A stretch of 64,000 nt of DNA. Source: Marinobacterium jannaschii DSM 6295 (lineage in GTDB: Bacteria; Pseudomonadota; Gammaproteobacteria; Pseudomonadales; Balneatricaceae). Each line of letters starts with the position of its first letter. The first letter of the stretch is position 1. The translations under genes and the position numbers were made by a program. The DNA is taken from assembly GCF_000620085.1 (NCBI RefSeq), contig NZ_JHVJ01000005.1, positions 1 to 64,000 of the forward strand, given 5' to 3'. Below the pieces are notes generated by a model. That model did not search any database. It was not told the DNA's origin and saw nothing but the letters and a program-made list of their open reading frames with translations. Of the stretch, positions 8,709 to 16,594 are shown one piece after another.

Positions 8709-8736
8709 CTTGAAATCATCTGAACCGGCCCCATCT
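8709..8736 (+). promoter_or_regulatory. Sigma-32 heat-shock promoter of htpG
   Basis: CTTGAAA at 8709-8715 and CCCCATCT at 8729-8736 with a 13-base spacer match the known RpoH consensus (CTTGAAA, 11-16 bases, CCCCATNT) almost exactly. The -10 element ends about 75 bases before the htpG ATG. Heat-shock control of htpG is well established in Escherichia coli; its use here follows from the match. Confidence 0.88.
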
Positions 8737-8810
8737 CTGAAAACACTAAGATAGTTCAGCGCAAATCGCTGATTCCAAACATCTTTTAACAGAGAGACCG
8801 GCATAGTCCT

Positions 8811-10733
8811 ATGAGCACAGAAACGCGTTCAGAAACTCATGGTTTTCAGACCGAAGTAAAACAGCTGCTGCAGCTTATGATTCACTCCTTGTACTCCAAC
8901 AAGGAAATTTTCCTGCGAGAGCTGATCTCCAATGCATCCGATGCCTGTGAAAAATTACGTTTTCAGGCTTTGTCTGATGGATCTCTGTACGAGAACGATG
9001 GCGACCTGAGCATCCGTGTCGAGTTCGACAAAGATGCCAGGACTGTCACCATTGCCGACAACGGCATCGGTATGTCCCGCGATGATGTAGTTGAGCATCT
9101 GGGTACAATCGCCAAGTCCGGCACGTCTCAGTTCTTCTCCCAGCTGACCGGTGATGAAGCGAAAGACAGCGCCCTGATCGGCCAGTTTGGTGTTGGTTTT
9201 TACTCCTCCTTTATCGTTGCCAGCCAGGTTGACGTTTACACCCGTAAGGCCGGCACCAGCGTTGCTGAAGGCGTGCACTGGAGCTCTAAGGGTGAAGGTG
9301 ATTACACCATCGCCGATACGGAGCTGAGCCAGCGTGGTACCCGTATCGTCCTGACCCTGAAAGAGGGTGAAGACGAGTTCGCTGATGGTTTCCGCCTGCG
9401 CGCTATGGTGCGTAAGTACTCCGATCACATCGCCATTCCGGTCATCATGGAAAAAGACGCGATGCCATCCGGGGAAGAGGGCGAAGAGAACCAGGATGAG
9501 ACCGTTATCCCGGAAGATGAAACGGTTAACAGCGCGACTGCACTCTGGACACGCAATAAAGGTGATGTGTCTGACGAAGAGTATCAGGAGTTCTACAAGC
9601 ATATCTCCCACGACTTCAGCGACTCCCTGACCTGGGCGCATAACCGCGTCGAAGGTAACCTGGAATACACCAGCCTGCTGTATGTGCCAGAGCGCGCACC
9701 GTTCGACCTGTGGAACCGTGACGTGCCTCGCGGCCTGAAACTGTACGTTAAACGTGTCTTCATCATGGATGAAGCCGAGCAGTTCCTGCCGCTATACCTG
9801 CGCTTTATCAAAGGTGTTATCGACACCAATGCGCTGTCCCTGAACGTGTCCCGTGAGATCCTGCAGCAGGACCCTCAGGTCGACAAGCTGCGCGCAGCCC
9901 TGACCAAGCGCTGCCTGGATACCCTGCTCAAGATGGCGAAGAACGACAGCGAGAAATACGCTAAGTTCTGGAAAGAGTTCGGTCAGGTACTGAAAGAAGG
10001 CCCGGCTGAAGACAACACCAACAAAGAGAAGATCGCCAAGCTGCTGCGCTTTGCCTCTACGCATAATGATAACGATGAGCAGACTGTGGGTCTGGAGTCT
10101 TACATCGAGCGTATGCAGGAAGGTCAGGAGAAGATCTACTACGTTGTCGCTGACTCCTACAACACGGCTAAAAACAGCCCGCACCTCGAAATCTTCCGTA
10201 AAAAAGGTATCGAAGTACTGTTGCTGACAGATCGTATCGACGAATGGCTGATGAGCCACCTGTTCGACTTCGACGGTAAGTCCTTCCAGGATGTTGCCAA
10301 GGGTGAGCTGAACCTGGGCGATACTGAGTCTGAAGAAGAGAAGAAAGAGCAGGAAGAAGCAGCAAAAGAGCTGGAAGGCCTGATTGAGCGTCTGAAAGAG
10401 AAGCTGGGTGAAGAGGTTGCCGATGTACGCATCACTCATCGCCTGACAGATTCTCCGGCTTGCCTGGTGCTGGGCGATTACGATATGGGCATGCAGATGC
10501 GCCGTATCATGGAAGCGGCAGGTCAGCCGGTTCCGGATAGCAAGCGTGTGTTTGAGGTGAACCCTGAGCATCCGCTGATCCAGAAGCTGGACAAAGAGGC
10601 GGATGAAGACCGCTTCGCTGATCTGGCCCAGGTTCTGTACGAGCAGGCCGATCTGGCTGCTGGTGGACAGCTGGATGATCCGGCTGCCTACGTTGCCCGC
10701 CTGAACAAGCTGCTGCTGGAACTGTCCGCCTGA
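8811..10733 (+). CDS. htpG: Molecular chaperone HtpG (bacterial Hsp90)
   Basis: A 640-residue ATP-dependent cytoplasmic chaperone. The N-terminal GHKL ATPase domain shows [12 protein letters not shown] (catalytic glutamate and Mg-binding asparagine), [11 protein letters not shown] and [11 protein letters not shown]; the middle domain includes the conserved [11 protein letters not shown]; the C-terminal dimerisation domain follows an acidic stretch near residues 500-530 ([19 protein letters not shown]). Length is normal. Single-gene unit between the sigma-32 promoter at 8709-8736 and the terminator at 10769-10800. Confidence 0.98.
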   Translation: MSTETRSETHGFQTEVKQLLQLMIHSLYSNKEIFLRELISNASDACEKLRFQALSDGSLYENDGDLSIRVEFDKDARTVTIADNGIGMSRDDVVEHLGTIAKSGTSQFFSQLTGDEAKDSALIGQFGVGFYSSFIVASQVDVYTRKAGTSVAEGVHWSSKGEGDYTIADTELSQRGTRIVLTLKEGEDEFADGFRLRAMVRKYSDHIAIPVIMEKDAMPSGEEGEENQDETVIPEDETVNSATALWTRNKGDVSDEEYQEFYKHISHDFSDSLTWAHNRVEGNLEYTSLLYVPERAPFDLWNRDVPRGLKLYVKRVFIMDEAEQFLPLYLRFIKGVIDTNALSLNVSREILQQDPQVDKLRAALTKRCLDTLLKMAKNDSEKYAKFWKEFGQVLKEGPAEDNTNKEKIAKLLRFASTHNDNDEQTVGLESYIERMQEGQEKIYYVVADSYNTAKNSPHLEIFRKKGIEVLLLTDRIDEWLMSHLFDFDGKSFQDVAKGELNLGDTESEEEKKEQEEAAKELEGLIERLKEKLGEEVADVRITHRLTDSPACLVLGDYDMGMQMRRIMEAAGQPVPDSKRVFEVNPEHPLIQKLDKEADEDRFADLAQVLYEQADLAAGGQLDDPAAYVARLNKLLLELSA

Positions 10734-10768
10734 TAGCGACAGCCGCAATTAGCGTTTAAACCGGTAAT

Positions 10769-10800
10769 GCCCGCATCCTGTGATGCGGGTATTTTTGTTT
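10769..10800 (+). terminator. Rho-independent terminator of htpG
   Basis: Perfect arms CCCGCATC (10770-10777) and GATGCGGG (10782-10789) with the loop CTGT, followed by TATTTTTG. It lies 36 bases after the htpG stop codon. Confidence 0.88.
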
Positions 10801-10975
10801 CAGGCGCTTTGCATAATGCCCCTGTTGAGTTGGCTAAATCACGGATTTTTAGCCTAAAATTACTCCATAAAGCAATTTTTCAGACTAAGGCGTTGTCTGG
10901 CCTGTGTTTGAATGGAACAATAGGATCGCATCAGGCCCCGGGTTGCCGGGTGTGTCGTCGAGCGGAAGAGTGTCT

Positions 10976-11326
10976 ATGGAAAGCAGATCAGAGCCCAATC
11001 CCTGTGATCAGGAAGTAAAAGAGCTACTGGATGCGTTGCAGCGACTTAAACAGGAGTTGCGCGATGAGATCAGCCAGTTGTCGCTTGCACCGCCTGAGCC
11101 TGCACAGGACGTGAACTCCGGTGAAGATCAGCCTGCGGCTGTTAGCGACTGTAATCGTCGGCTGGAAAACGTCGAGCAGGTGATGCTGGATATCTGCCAG
11201 AACAATCCGGGCTATTGTCTCTCCTGCAGCGCTGCCATTCCGTTGATGCGGCTGCAGTCTGTACCTGATACCCGTTACTGTGCGATCTGCGAAGCGGGGA
11301 TGGGGAAGGATCAATCTCCTCGTTAA
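10976..11326 (+). CDS. DksA/TraR-type C4 zinc-finger protein
   Basis: A 116-residue protein with an N-terminal helical, charged part (EVKELLDALQRLKQELRDEI) and a C-terminal four-cysteine finger: CLSC, then CAIC 23 residues on. This is the arrangement of DksA/TraR proteins, which act through the RNA polymerase secondary channel. The acidic coiled-coil tip of true DksA is not evident, so the activity is open. ATG 10976 is chosen over the longer frame because GGAAGAG precedes it by five bases. It heads the run dksA-like, yceI, hupT, hupU, hupV with gaps of 19, 48, 8 and 1 bases, so it is probably co-transcribed with the H2-sensor genes. Confidence 0.7.
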   Translation: MESRSEPNPCDQEVKELLDALQRLKQELRDEISQLSLAPPEPAQDVNSGEDQPAAVSDCNRRLENVEQVMLDICQNNPGYCLSCSAAIPLMRLQSVPDTRYCAICEAGMGKDQSPR

Positions 11327-11345
11327 TCTTTGACGGGAGTTTACT

Positions 11346-11936
11346 ATGCGCCCCTCGTTATGTTTCTGCCTCTGTCTGGGCCTCCTTGCGCCGCAGCCGC
11401 TTTGGGCGGCTGAATACTCAATCGACCCGAGCCACGCCTTTATAGAGTTTCGTACCAAGCATCTTGGCTTCAGCTGGCTGTATGGCCGCTTTAACCGCTT
11501 GCAGGGTGACTTCAGCTGGGACAGTGCCCGGCCCGAAACCAGCCGTATCAGTGTCGTGATCGATACCCGCAGTCTTGATTCCAACCATGCTGAGCGTGAT
11601 AAACACCTGCGCAGTGATAAGTTCCTCGATACCAGACGCTACCCTGAGGCGCGTTTTGTCAGTCAGCAATACCGCGGTAATGCCCAAAACGGCGTGCTGT
11701 CCGGGAGATTTACCCTGCATGGGGTGAGCCGGGATATCGATATACCGGTGAGCCTGATTGGCGAAGGGGCTGATCCCTGGGGCGGTTACCGCGCCGGGTT
11801 TGAAGGACATATCACCCTTGATGTGCGGGAATATGGCATTATCTATGATGTCGGCCCGGGCGGGCACCTGATTGAGTTGTTTCTGGCGATTGAAGGTGTA
11901 CGTGAAAAGCTGGGCCGCAAACGCAGTAAACGTTAG
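11346..11936 (+). CDS. YceI family periplasmic lipid-binding-like protein
   Basis: A 196-residue secreted protein. It has a signal peptide (cleavage likely in PLWAA-EYS near residue 22) and the YceI lipocalin-like beta-barrel, with the family start EYSIDPSHAFIEFRTKHLGFSW and the later LSGRFTLHGVSRDIDIPV. YceI proteins hold polyisoprenoid or similar lipids in a hydrophobic pocket. Nothing in the family is known to serve hydrogen sensing; its position between a DksA-like gene and hupT is noteworthy. A basic tail (GRKRSKR) closes the protein. Confidence 0.88.
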   Translation: MRPSLCFCLCLGLLAPQPLWAAEYSIDPSHAFIEFRTKHLGFSWLYGRFNRLQGDFSWDSARPETSRISVVIDTRSLDSNHAERDKHLRSDKFLDTRRYPEARFVSQQYRGNAQNGVLSGRFTLHGVSRDIDIPVSLIGEGADPWGGYRAGFEGHITLDVREYGIIYDVGPGGHLIELFLAIEGVREKLGRKRSKR

Positions 11937-11984
11937 GCAGTATGGCCATCGTCAGGTGGCGAGTTAGCAGAGGATAGCGATGCC

Positions 11985-13301
11985 ATGTCGCAACAAGATT
12001 TCAGCCCGAAAGATCCTGATCTCAATACCGATGAAGCCTGGGTCAGCGTCATTCAGAAAATGGATGAAGCCTATGCTGATCTGGTGCATTCGCAGGTTGA
12101 GGTAGAGGCTAAGAATGCCGAGCTGGAAGAGGCCAAGACGTTCCTCGACAGCGTACAGGGCTCGATGAGCGATGTGTTGATCGTCTGCGATAATCAGGGC
12201 GTTATTCTTGAGGTTAATGAGGCACTGGAGCGGGTGACGGGCCAGAAGGCAGAGCAGCTGCATGGCCGTTCACTGACCGAACTGGTGTCGGAGCGCTACC
12301 GCGCCAGGCTGCAGATCTTCGACCAGCAATTGCGCATTAAACCGGTACGTGACTGTGAGGTGGAATTGCTGGCCGTTGATGGCAGCAGCCATCCGATGGC
12401 GATGAACTGCACGCCGCGCAAGAACCATCGCGGCCGTATCGTCGGTATGGTGCTGGTGGGGCGACCGCTGGGGGAGCTGCACAAAGCCTACAACGAACTT
12501 AATGCCGCCCATGCCGAGCTGAAGCTGGCACAGGAGCAGCTGGTGCAGGCGGAAAAAATGGCCTCACTGGGCCGTCTTGTCGCCGGTGTCGCGCATGAAC
12601 TGAATAACCCGATCTCCTTTGTCTACGGCAATATGCATGCGCTGCAGCGCTATACCGCGCGCCTGGTGTCCTATTTTGATGCGGTGCTGGAAGGGCGTAG
12701 CCGTGAGGAACTGCAGGCGTTACGCGCCGAGCTGCGAATCGATAAAGTGGTGCGCGACCTCAACTCGCTGGTGGACGGCACTATGGAGGGGGCAGACCGT
12801 GTCCGGGAAATTGTGCATGACCTGCGTCAGTTCTCATCGACTCAGGAGGCGGAGAAAACTGAATTCGATCTCACCCATGTGGCGCGTTCGGCACTGCACT
12901 GGATCACCAAGGAAAGCAAACGCAAGATCGAGGTGATTGATCGTATGCCGCCGCATCAGATGGCGCTTGGCCACACCGGCCAGATCCATCAGGTGGTGGT
13001 CAACCTGATCCAGAACGCATCCGATGCGATGGCAGAAAGCGAACATCCGCGGCTGGGTATCAGCGCCGGAGAAACCTGTGATTACTGCTGGCTGGAGGTC
13101 CGAGATAGCGGTAGCGGTATCCCGGAGGCATTTCTTTCGCGCCTGTTCGATCCGTTCTTCACCACCAAGCCGGTCGGACAGGGCACCGGTTTGGGACTGT
13201 CGATCAGCTACGGTATCGTCAGCGAGCATGGCGGTGAGCTGAGTATCAATAACCATCCCGACGGAGGGGCCGTTGCGCGTCTGCGATTGCCCAAAGAGTG
13301 A
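11985..13301 (+). CDS. hupT: Hydrogen-sensing PAS histidine kinase HupT
   Basis: A 438-residue soluble kinase: an N-terminal coiled-coil-like helix (to about residue 55), a PAS domain (about 56-160), a HisKA domain with the phosphorylated histidine in [19 protein letters not shown], and a HATPase_c domain ([34 protein letters not shown]). No membrane segment is seen. Order and overlap with hupU and hupV match the Rhodobacter capsulatus hupTUV locus, where HupT forms a complex with the HupUV sensor and phosphorylates HupR when H2 is absent. The predicted partner HupR is at 42787-44271. The PAS domain probably contacts HupUV. Confidence 0.88.
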   Translation: MSQQDFSPKDPDLNTDEAWVSVIQKMDEAYADLVHSQVEVEAKNAELEEAKTFLDSVQGSMSDVLIVCDNQGVILEVNEALERVTGQKAEQLHGRSLTELVSERYRARLQIFDQQLRIKPVRDCEVELLAVDGSSHPMAMNCTPRKNHRGRIVGMVLVGRPLGELHKAYNELNAAHAELKLAQEQLVQAEKMASLGRLVAGVAHELNNPISFVYGNMHALQRYTARLVSYFDAVLEGRSREELQALRAELRIDKVVRDLNSLVDGTMEGADRVREIVHDLRQFSSTQEAEKTEFDLTHVARSALHWITKESKRKIEVIDRMPPHQMALGHTGQIHQVVVNLIQNASDAMAESEHPRLGISAGETCDYCWLEVRDSGSGIPEAFLSRLFDPFFTTKPVGQGTGLGLSISYGIVSEHGGELSINNHPDGGAVARLRLPKE

Positions 13302-13309
13302 GGTGCGGC

Positions 13310-14305
13310 ATGTTTAATCTTCTCTGGCTGCAATCAGCCGGATGCGGTGGCTGCACCATGTCGCTGCTGAACGCCGAAGGCCCTGACCTGATCACCATCT
13401 TCGACAGTGCCGGCATCAACCTGCTGTGGCATCCGTCACTGAGTGAGGAAACCGGCACCGAGATGCGTCAGATCCTCGATCGTATTCTCACCGGCGAGAT
13501 CCGCCTCGATGTGCTCTGTGTGGAAGGCTCTATGCTGCGCGGCCCCAATGGCAGCGGTATGTTTCATGTAATGGGTGGGACGCAGAAGCCGATGATTCAC
13601 TGGGTACGGGAGCTCTCCGAAAAAGCCGCCTACACCGTGGCGATCGGTTCCTGTGCGGCCTATGGCGGTATCTCAGCTGCGGGCAGTAACCATACCGATG
13701 CGACGGGCTTGCAGTATGAAGGTGAGATCTATGGCGGCTTGCTGGGCAGTGAGTATCGCTCCGGCGCCAAGGAAAAGGTAGTGAATATCTCCGGCTGCCC
13801 GGTACATCCAAACTGGGTGACTGATACTCTGGTGCAGCTGGCGCTGGGCGAGTTCAGTGAAGACAGCGTCGACGCACTGGGGCGACCGCGAATGTATGCT
13901 GATCAGCTGGTGCATCACGGCTGCAACCGGAATGAGTACTACGAGTATAAGGCCAGTGCGGAGCAGCCCGGCGATCGTGGCTGTATGATGGAGAATATGG
14001 GTTGCCTCGGCACCCAGGCGCATGCGGATTGCAATGTCCGGCCTTGGAATGGCACCGGCTCCTGTACTAAAGGCGGTTATGCCTGTATCAACTGCACGGC
14101 ACCGGAGTTTGAAGAACCGCGTCACACTTTTACCGAGACCCCTAAGATTGCCGGTATCCCGGTTGGCCTGCCAACCGATATGCCGAAAGCCTGGTTCGTT
14201 GCGCTGGCATCGCTGTCGAAAGCAGCGACACCGGAACGATTGCGTGAAAACGCCACTTCAGAAAGGCTGATCTATCCGCCAACAATTCATAAGAGAAAAC
14301 GCTGA
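13310..14305 (+). CDS. hupU: Regulatory [NiFe] hydrogenase small subunit HupU (HoxB type)
   Basis: A 331-residue small subunit carrying the iron-sulfur clusters of the H2 sensor. It begins MFNLLWLQSAGCGGCTMSLL, directly at the mature-protein start: there is no Tat signal peptide, a hallmark of cytoplasmic regulatory hydrogenases (group 2b). Cluster ligands are visible in CGGC, GSCAAYGG, SGCPVHP, HGCNRNEYYE, CMMENMGC and CTKGGYACINC. ATG 13310 is chosen over a GTG at 13298 because it matches the family start and follows GAGGTG. It lies eight bases after hupT and one base before hupV. Confidence 0.92.
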   Translation: MFNLLWLQSAGCGGCTMSLLNAEGPDLITIFDSAGINLLWHPSLSEETGTEMRQILDRILTGEIRLDVLCVEGSMLRGPNGSGMFHVMGGTQKPMIHWVRELSEKAAYTVAIGSCAAYGGISAAGSNHTDATGLQYEGEIYGGLLGSEYRSGAKEKVVNISGCPVHPNWVTDTLVQLALGEFSEDSVDALGRPRMYADQLVHHGCNRNEYYEYKASAEQPGDRGCMMENMGCLGTQAHADCNVRPWNGTGSCTKGGYACINCTAPEFEEPRHTFTETPKIAGIPVGLPTDMPKAWFVALASLSKAATPERLRENATSERLIYPPTIHKRKR

Positions 14306-14306
14306 T

Positions 14307-15761
14307 ATGAGCCGTATGCTGGTCGGCCCCTTTAACCGGGTGGAAGGGGATCTGGAGGTAGCACTGGAAACTGATGAAAGCCGGGTGACGAGCGCGCGGG
14401 TGAACTCTCCGTTGTATCGCGGCTTCGAACAGATCCTGCAGGGTAAGCCTGCGATTGATGCTTTGGTGTACACGCCCCGGATCTGTGGTATCTGCTCAGT
14501 CAGTCAGTCTGTTGCCTGCGCCACGGCACTGGCCGATGCGATGGAACTGGAAGTGCCGCCCAATGGCCAGCTGGCAACCAGCCTGGTGCTGGCCAACGAA
14601 AACCTCACCGACCTGCTGACCCATTTCTATCTGTTTTTTATGCCGGACTTTGCCCGCGAGGTATATGCCGGTGAGAACTGGTTTGCGCCGGTACGACAGC
14701 GTTTTCAGGCGGTAAAAGGCGATGCAGCCCGGGAGATGCTGCCATCGCGCGCAGAATTCCTCCATCTGATGGGAATAATGGCGGGTAAATGGCCCCATAC
14801 CCTGAGTTTGCAGCCGGGCGGAACTTCCAAGCCGGTCGATGCCCAGGAACGGGTAAAGCTGCTGATGATTATCAGCGGTTTCCGCCGCTTTTTGGAAAAC
14901 ACTCTGTTTGGCGCTCCGCTTGAGCAGATTGCCGAACTGAATTCAATAGCGGCGCTGGAACAGTGGCGCGATCAAGATCACTGGAAAAGTTCTGATCTGC
15001 GTACCTTTCTCCACCTGAGCGGCCAGTTAAAACTGGATCAGCTCGGGCGCGCAACCGATCATTTCCTCAGTTACGGCAACTACCTACAGGGCGGCGATAA
15101 ACTGTTCCGTTCCGGCCAGTGGCGTGAGGGTGTTGTGTCGGCGTTTAATCCGGCTCATGTCCGTGAAGACCTCTCCCATGCCTGGATGGAGGGTAGCGAT
15201 CAGCCTCCGCAACACCCGACCGAAGGCACCACCAACCCTTCGATGGACAACCGCCACGGTTATAGCTGGTGCAAGGCGCCACGCCTCAATCGCCAGGTAG
15301 TGGAAACTGGCGCACTGGCGCGGCAGCTGGTCAATGGCCATCCGCTGATCACCGATCTGGCACGGCAAAGCGGTGGCAACGTACAGAACCGTATCGTCGC
15401 CCGCCTGCTCGAATTGGCTATCGTCGTGCCGCAGATGGAGCAGTGGGTAAAACAGCTCGACCCGAAAGAACCCTACTGCAGCCACGGCATTATCCCTGAC
15501 ACCGCAACCGGCAGCGGCCTGGTTGAAGCCGCCCGCGGCAGCCTCGGGCACTGGATCAGTATCAAAAAGGGCAAGATCGAAAACTACCAGATCATCGCCC
15601 CCACCACCTGGAACTTCTCACCGCGTGACGAACAAGCGATCCCCGGAGCCCTGGAACAAGCCCTGGAAGGCACCCCCATCCGCAAAGATGAGCAGGAACC
15701 GGTGGCCGTCCAGCACGTGGTGAGAAGCTTTGATCCCTGTATGGTCTGTACGGTTCATTGA
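14307..15761 (+). CDS. hupV: Regulatory [NiFe] hydrogenase large subunit HupV (HoxC type)
   Basis: A 484-residue large subunit holding the NiFe(CN)2CO centre. The N-terminal cysteine pair is in RICGICSVSQS, with Gln where energy-converting enzymes have His, as I recall for sensor hydrogenases. The second pair is in DPCMVCTVH and the protein stops exactly at that His. With no C-terminal extension it needs no HupD-type protease, again diagnostic of H2 sensors. It still needs the Hyp proteins encoded at 41526-47518 to build its metal centre. The last nine codons and the stop form the left arm and centre of the 55-bp palindrome at 15731-15785. Confidence 0.93.
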   Translation: MSRMLVGPFNRVEGDLEVALETDESRVTSARVNSPLYRGFEQILQGKPAIDALVYTPRICGICSVSQSVACATALADAMELEVPPNGQLATSLVLANENLTDLLTHFYLFFMPDFAREVYAGENWFAPVRQRFQAVKGDAAREMLPSRAEFLHLMGIMAGKWPHTLSLQPGGTSKPVDAQERVKLLMIISGFRRFLENTLFGAPLEQIAELNSIAALEQWRDQDHWKSSDLRTFLHLSGQLKLDQLGRATDHFLSYGNYLQGGDKLFRSGQWREGVVSAFNPAHVREDLSHAWMEGSDQPPQHPTEGTTNPSMDNRHGYSWCKAPRLNRQVVETGALARQLVNGHPLITDLARQSGGNVQNRIVARLLELAIVVPQMEQWVKQLDPKEPYCSHGIIPDTATGSGLVEAARGSLGHWISIKKGKIENYQIIAPTTWNFSPRDEQAIPGALEQALEGTPIRKDEQEPVAVQHVVRSFDPCMVCTVH

Positions 15762-15785
15762 ACCGTACAGACCATACAGGGATCA
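15731..15785. repeat. 55-bp perfect palindrome over the hupV stop codon
   Basis: Positions 15731-15757 and 15759-15785 are perfect 27-base inverted copies with a single T between. The left arm encodes the end of HupV (DPCMVCTV) and the stop codon TGA begins the right arm, so the right arm is an exact inverted copy of the metal-ligand codons. The RNA could form a very stable hairpin, but no clear T run follows (TTTAAAACAAAATG). It may act as a terminator or mRNA stabiliser, or be the scar of a fold-back rearrangement. The perfect match is read directly from sequence; the role is inference. Confidence 0.9.
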
Positions 15786-16413
15786 TTTAAAACAAAATGA
15801 CCCATGATCTATTAACTGAAAACCCGTCTTGATAGACCTCTGGGTGGTCCTGCTGTAGATCAGATATGCGGGCGTGGTCGTACTGACTCTTCCGATTCGA
15901 AGAGGGGGTGGCAAGCTCAGCCTGAACAGAGACGTCCATCTCTTCGCAGTTTCCCTCCAGGATCTGCAGGCAAAAGCCGGGCTATTCACCTGTTGTCTTG
16001 GATATCGTCACCAGGTTACGCAGCATCATCCCGCATTGCCTGCCTGCTACACGGGATAAGGTCTGAATGCCTCTATCTGTCCGTTTGGGCTGTTCGTTTG
16101 GTTGCTGCGGGCAGGCCTTACAGCGATGGTGCCGCAGTACCCAGCCCGTGCTCGCTCATAAGCTCCTTTGAGGAGAGCAGTCTGCATTGCCTTCAGGGCG
16201 TAAATAGAATGCAGTTCCCTGTTTGAAATATCACGAATGTGAATCTACACTCAATTAGCATGCGCTGATATTCCTAATGCACTCAATGCTTTACATGACT
16301 ATTACGGAAATAAAAAGTGCAAGTTAAGCGGATACCATCCGGCATCGTGGTCGGGTATTTGTCTTCGTATATCAGGGTTAGAAGGTAGACTCACAAGGAA
16401 AGGGAAGGCTGTG
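15786..16413. other. Long intergenic stretch without recognised genes
   Basis: Between the hupV palindrome and the sensor kinase at 16595 (about 810 bases, including the small frame at 16414) I see no recognisable protein, tRNA or terminator. Short open frames on both strands (for example minus strand 15783-15989) show no family motif and no ribosome-binding site. Composition shifts from GC-rich on the left to AT-rich after about 16200, fitting a junction between two kinds of DNA. Degenerate gene remnants cannot be excluded without a search. Confidence 0.5.
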
Positions 16414-16527
16414 ATGAACTTTAAAAAGACCGCTTTTATCTCCTCTGTCAGAATGGCTATAACGCCGTTTCTTCGTTTGCTTACCTATCGTATGTGTTCA
16501 GGCTTCATTCGAAGCCCGCTGAACTGA
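16414..16527 (+). CDS. Possible 37-residue small protein
   Basis: ATG at 16414 follows a strong purine stretch (AAGGAAAGGGAAGG) by five to six bases and opens a 37-codon frame: MNFKKTAFISSVRMAITPFL, then a mixed hydrophobic/basic tail ending in a TGA. The start resembles a short secretion signal or membrane peptide but has no cleavage site. It could be a leader peptide for the kinase starting 67 bases downstream, or chance. No family recognised. Confidence 0.2.
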   Translation: MNFKKTAFISSVRMAITPFLRLLTYRMCSGFIRSPLN

Positions 16528-16594
16528 TCTTAGTGCATCAGGATACCTGAATATTCTTACCCATCTATTGGTTAGCATTCGTAGAGAGAGTTAA

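Noticed and set aside
9792-10748. 318-codon minus-strand open frame opposite htpG
   Set aside because: Shadow of htpG; no signal, motif or start context.
10898-10912. Sigma-54-like sequence upstream of the DksA-like gene
   Set aside because: TGGC is followed by TTGAA one base too close and lacks the GC of the -12 element, so it does not meet the consensus that the hupD promoter satisfies.
13310-15761. HupUV as an energy-converting uptake hydrogenase
   Set aside because: No Tat signal on the small subunit, no C-terminal extension on the large subunit, and linkage to a HupT kinase all indicate a regulatory hydrogenase.
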